From contig WAMJ01000045.1 in the NCBI GenBank assembly GCA_015522385.1, positions 1 through 64,000 of the forward strand: a stretch of 64,000 nt of DNA. Reading direction: 5' to 3'. The notes under the pieces were generated by a model. The model was not told where the DNA came from and ran no database searches. It saw nothing but the letters and a program-made list of their open reading frames with translations. Shown here one piece after another: positions 61,918 through 64,000 of this stretch. This DNA is from Candidatus Heimdallarchaeota archaeon. GTDB taxonomy: Archaea; Asgardarchaeota; Heimdallarchaeia; Heimdallarchaeales; Kariarchaeaceae. Numbering within the stretch: the first letter of the stretch is position 1; every line of letters begins with the position of its first letter. The translations under genes were made by a program, and so were the position numbers.

Positions 61918-61925
61918 TTTTTAAA
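61918..61925 (+). promoter_or_regulatory. TATA box for the M48 peptidase gene
   Basis: TTTTTAAA centred 26-27 bp before ATG 61948. Confidence 0.5.
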
Positions 61926-61947
61926 CAAATGAATTCCCTTAGAAAGT

Positions 61948-63753
61948 ATGGCAAATCCATTGTACCTAAGATCAGGGGGTATCCTGATCTCAATGTACAC
62001 TATGACATTCGCGGTAATAACTGGAATCGCATGGGTTGCAGTGAATTATGGAGGAGTTTCACCTGTGGTTGCAGGACTAACAGTTTCTCCTGCTATCATC
62101 GGTTTTATCGTTGCTCTTCTCTTCCTGTTCGTGCAATTTCTCATCTCACCATGGATCATGGATCTACAGCTTCGATGGCTTTATGACATGACATGGGGAA
62201 CAGTGGACATCCTACCAGAGGACATGAGAAATGCTCTTGTCGCCTCGATGCAGAAGCATAATTTCACAATTTCAAAAGTTGGGATCATCCACGATCAGAT
62301 GCCGAATGCCTTCACATATGGAAGGTTCAAAAAGGATGCGAGGATGGTTTTCACAGAGGGCATCATTAACCTTCTCAATCCTGATGAGAGAGTGGCTGTT
62401 CTGGAGCACGAGGTCGGTCACATCGTTAACAGGGATTTCATCTTTATGACTTTGGCCCAAGCCATTCCTCTGCTCATGTACTACACCTACCTCACTTCCA
62501 AGTCATTTGCAGACAGCATCTCTGAATCCACAACAGCAAGCAGTGACAGCGATGCTCAAAACGCAATCCAAGGAGTTGCCATGGGACTATATGGAGTAGC
62601 ATTCGTAGTCTATCTCTTCTATCTGGTCTCGACATTCATGGTTCTTTTCCTCTCAAGGACGAGGGAATATCTAGCAGATCACTTCTCTGTCATCGAGACC
62701 GGAAATGCTAATGCCATGTCCACCGCTCTTGTTAAGGTGGCTTACGGATTGGTCCTTGCGGACGGTGAGCAGAAAAACAGGATGAAGGATCAGAATCTTT
62801 CTTCCAGAGATCGTCGAAACCTTAACCGGAGAAATGGTTTCATGAAGGGTCTTGGTGCCATGGGTCTCGCGGATACCAAAACTTCCGAGGGTCTTGTCAT
62901 TCAGGCTATGGCCAAAGGAGAGGTAAATGCTGAAGCAGTGGCTGCAGCTGCCGCATGGGATATACACACTCCTTGGGCGAAGGTCATCGAGCTCGGATCC
63001 ACTCATCCACTGACTGGGAAGAGACTCCAGAACCTCGATAGGATCGCACCAGAGGTCAATCAGGATCCCAAGTATCCAGACTTAGGTAAAATTAAACCAC
63101 CAGAGAGTCTCTGGGATGAGTTCCTCGTGGACTTGTTCGCATGGAAAGTTCTCCCCACCATCAACGTTCTAATCGTTCTTATTGCAGCGATATATACTTA
63201 TTTGGTATACAACAACGTGTGGCTTGGTCTAGGTATCGGTTTGATCGTCATTGGACCACTTTATCTCTGGAGGATTAATCTTGAATACCCCGGTTCCATC
63301 AAGAAGTTCGATGATCCAAATCACCCAAGAACTACAGTCCTTGAAGCCATGACAGACATGACCAAGGACGGCTACTACGAAGCATCACCTATTAGGGGTA
63401 AGCCAATCGTTATTCAGGGGACGCTTGTTGGTAGGGGGCAACCAGGGTTTGTCCTTGGAGAGGACTTTGTTGTACAGGACGACACAGGTCTCATGGTGAT
63501 TGACTTCGAGTCAATTTTTGGAGGTATTGGAAATCTCATCCATGGTTATAAGTTAGCAGATAAACTGGGTCAGCAAGCCGTTGTCGTCGGTTGGTATCAC
63601 AGATCGACCAGACCATATGTCAAGCTCCACAGAGCATACCTCAAGTCGGGAGATGTCATGAAGAACCGCATCAGGCAGATGAATGTGTTATTCACATGGT
63701 TGGCCATGATCATTGGTGCTGTTCTTGTGGGCTTGAGTTTCACAGTACTCTGA
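61948..63753 (+). CDS. htpX: HtpX-like M48 membrane metallopeptidase with C-terminal extension
   Basis: A 601-residue membrane-bound zinc protease that degrades misfolded membrane proteins. Two N-terminal hydrophobic helices are followed by the catalytic domain with H154-E155-x-x-H158 (HEVGH) and the third zinc ligand E240 in SRTREYLADHF, the standard HtpX site. Bacterial HtpX has about 290 residues; here a region of about 220 residues follows the catalytic part, with a helical hairpin (about 390-430), a beta-rich OB-like domain (about 470-560, starting RGKPIVIQGTLVG) and a last membrane helix. The extension resembles the soluble domain of NfeD-type proteins and may regulate access. Confidence 0.88.
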   Translation: MANPLYLRSGGILISMYTMTFAVITGIAWVAVNYGGVSPVVAGLTVSPAIIGFIVALLFLFVQFLISPWIMDLQLRWLYDMTWGTVDILPEDMRNALVASMQKHNFTISKVGIIHDQMPNAFTYGRFKKDARMVFTEGIINLLNPDERVAVLEHEVGHIVNRDFIFMTLAQAIPLLMYYTYLTSKSFADSISESTTASSDSDAQNAIQGVAMGLYGVAFVVYLFYLVSTFMVLFLSRTREYLADHFSVIETGNANAMSTALVKVAYGLVLADGEQKNRMKDQNLSSRDRRNLNRRNGFMKGLGAMGLADTKTSEGLVIQAMAKGEVNAEAVAAAAAWDIHTPWAKVIELGSTHPLTGKRLQNLDRIAPEVNQDPKYPDLGKIKPPESLWDEFLVDLFAWKVLPTINVLIVLIAAIYTYLVYNNVWLGLGIGLIVIGPLYLWRINLEYPGSIKKFDDPNHPRTTVLEAMTDMTKDGYYEASPIRGKPIVIQGTLVGRGQPGFVLGEDFVVQDDTGLMVIDFESIFGGIGNLIHGYKLADKLGQQAVVVGWYHRSTRPYVKLHRAYLKSGDVMKNRIRQMNVLFTWLAMIIGAVLVGLSFTVL

Positions 63754-63815
63754 ATTTTTTGAATCTACTTCAAACCCTTTAGACTATAAATGGATTTCTT
63801 CCGATTTGATTTAGA

Positions 63816-64000
63816 TTACGTTTTCACGAATTTGTACCCGTATCTATCCATAGAGTCCTGATGATAGATCTTTCTGAAGACCATCTTGACACTGTCCCCT
63901 ACGTCAAGATCGTCCAAGGAACTGTCCGTGATTTGACTGATGATCCGCACATTGTCTTCCAACTCCACAATCCCTACGAGGTACTCTCCCTCCAGACTCT
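63816..64000 (-). CDS. DUF35 OB-fold protein, C-terminal part (cut by window edge)
   Basis: The last 61 codons of a gene running off the right edge, ending in TAA at 63816. The visible part reads EYLVGIVELEDNVRIISQI followed by KMVFRKIYH and a closing YGYKFV, the OB-fold pattern of DUF35 proteins. These small proteins form a complex with thiolase and HMG-CoA synthase in archaea and channel acetoacetyl-CoA, and other members partner acyl-CoA condensing enzymes. The N-terminal zinc-ribbon part and any neighbouring thiolase lie outside the window. Confidence 0.75.
   Translation of the reverse strand, partial: SLEGEYLVGIVELEDNVRIISQITDSSLDDLDVGDSVKMVFRKIYHQDSMDRYGYKFVKT

Overview
The window reads as a compact archaeal chromosome segment of moderate GC, with about 60 protein genes, short intergenic gaps and no rRNA, tRNA, insertion sequence, prophage or CRISPR array that I could find. 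Archaeal markers are ribosomal protein eL42 (L44e), FEN1 with a PCNA-binding tail, CofE (coenzyme F420), a geranylgeranyl reductase-type flavoprotein, a GTPBP1-like GTPase, a Cdc48-type AAA ATPase, a DUF106/EMC3-type insertase and a class III prepilin peptidase. A stand-alone Ras-like small GTPase, a cytosolic protein of nearly 30 leucine-rich repeats and a CaMKII association-domain protein point to an Asgard archaeon. The acyl-CoA and B12-mutase genes would fit a Heimdallarchaeia-like lineage; that last step is inference. Many first genes of transcription units have a TATA-like box about 24-29 bp before the start codon and no room for a leader, while operon-internal genes carry Shine-Dalgarno motifs (AGGTGA, GGAG). 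This is the mixed leaderless/leadered style of archaea.

Layout. 1-4.7 kb (minus): the start of aroD, a prepilin peptidase overlapping a membrane-anchored alpha-toroid protein, eL42, and a NapH-like polyferredoxin with a 60-residue membrane partner. 4.8-9 kb (plus): a membrane protein, a geranylgeranyl reductase-type flavoprotein, a CaMKII association-domain protein and an amidohydrolase. 9-11.4 kb (minus): agmatinase, CofE, a zinc-ribbon protein and RidA. 11.5-14.2 kb (plus): a bacterial-type PlsY acyltransferase, a HEAT-repeat protein, a peroxiredoxin-like protein without its cysteine, and a PIG-L deacetylase. 14.2-26.3 kb: surface proteins, a three-gene ABC importer of ferric-iron type, a lysine/saccharopine dehydrogenase-like enzyme, a DUF106 insertase, an exported nuclease/phosphatase-fold protein and a proline-rich tail-anchored protein.

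26.3-38.9 kb: a HAD phosphatase, the small GTPase with an acidic neighbour, a sulfite-oxidase-fold molybdoenzyme, FEN1, GTPBP1-like GTPase, two PaaA-like di-iron proteins around a MinD-like ATPase, a TPR protein, ADP-forming acyl-CoA synthetase (alpha and beta) and a TauE-type permease. 39-46.6 kb: an isopropylmalate dehydrogenase-family enzyme, an inositol-phosphatase-family enzyme, three tandem Hsp20 genes behind a palindromic promoter, a Cdc48 ATPase, and enoyl-CoA hydratase. 46.6-64 kb: a second large surface protein joining a ThuA-like and a nuclease/phosphatase domain, a fused IcmF-type mutase, the leucine-rich-repeat protein, an isovaleryl-CoA-dehydrogenase-type flavoenzyme, an S9 peptidase, an SLC13 transporter, UDP-sugar dehydrogenase, an eIF2B-like protein, an HtpX-like protease and the end of a DUF35 OB-fold protein.

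Read together, the metabolic genes suggest degradation of branched-chain acyl-CoAs: dehydrogenase, hydratase, B12 mutase, a thiolase-associated OB protein and an ADP-forming acyl-CoA synthetase that would recover ATP. The rest is mainly cell-surface, protein-quality-control and small-GTPase or scaffold functions typical of complex archaea. The most unusual items are the PlsY gene, the paired di-iron proteins around a MinD-like ATPase, the family of exported ThuA/nuclease-fold proteins with a conserved Cys-Cys pair, and several family members whose key residue has changed (small GTPase, Cdc48 D1, NapH, peroxiredoxin-like protein).
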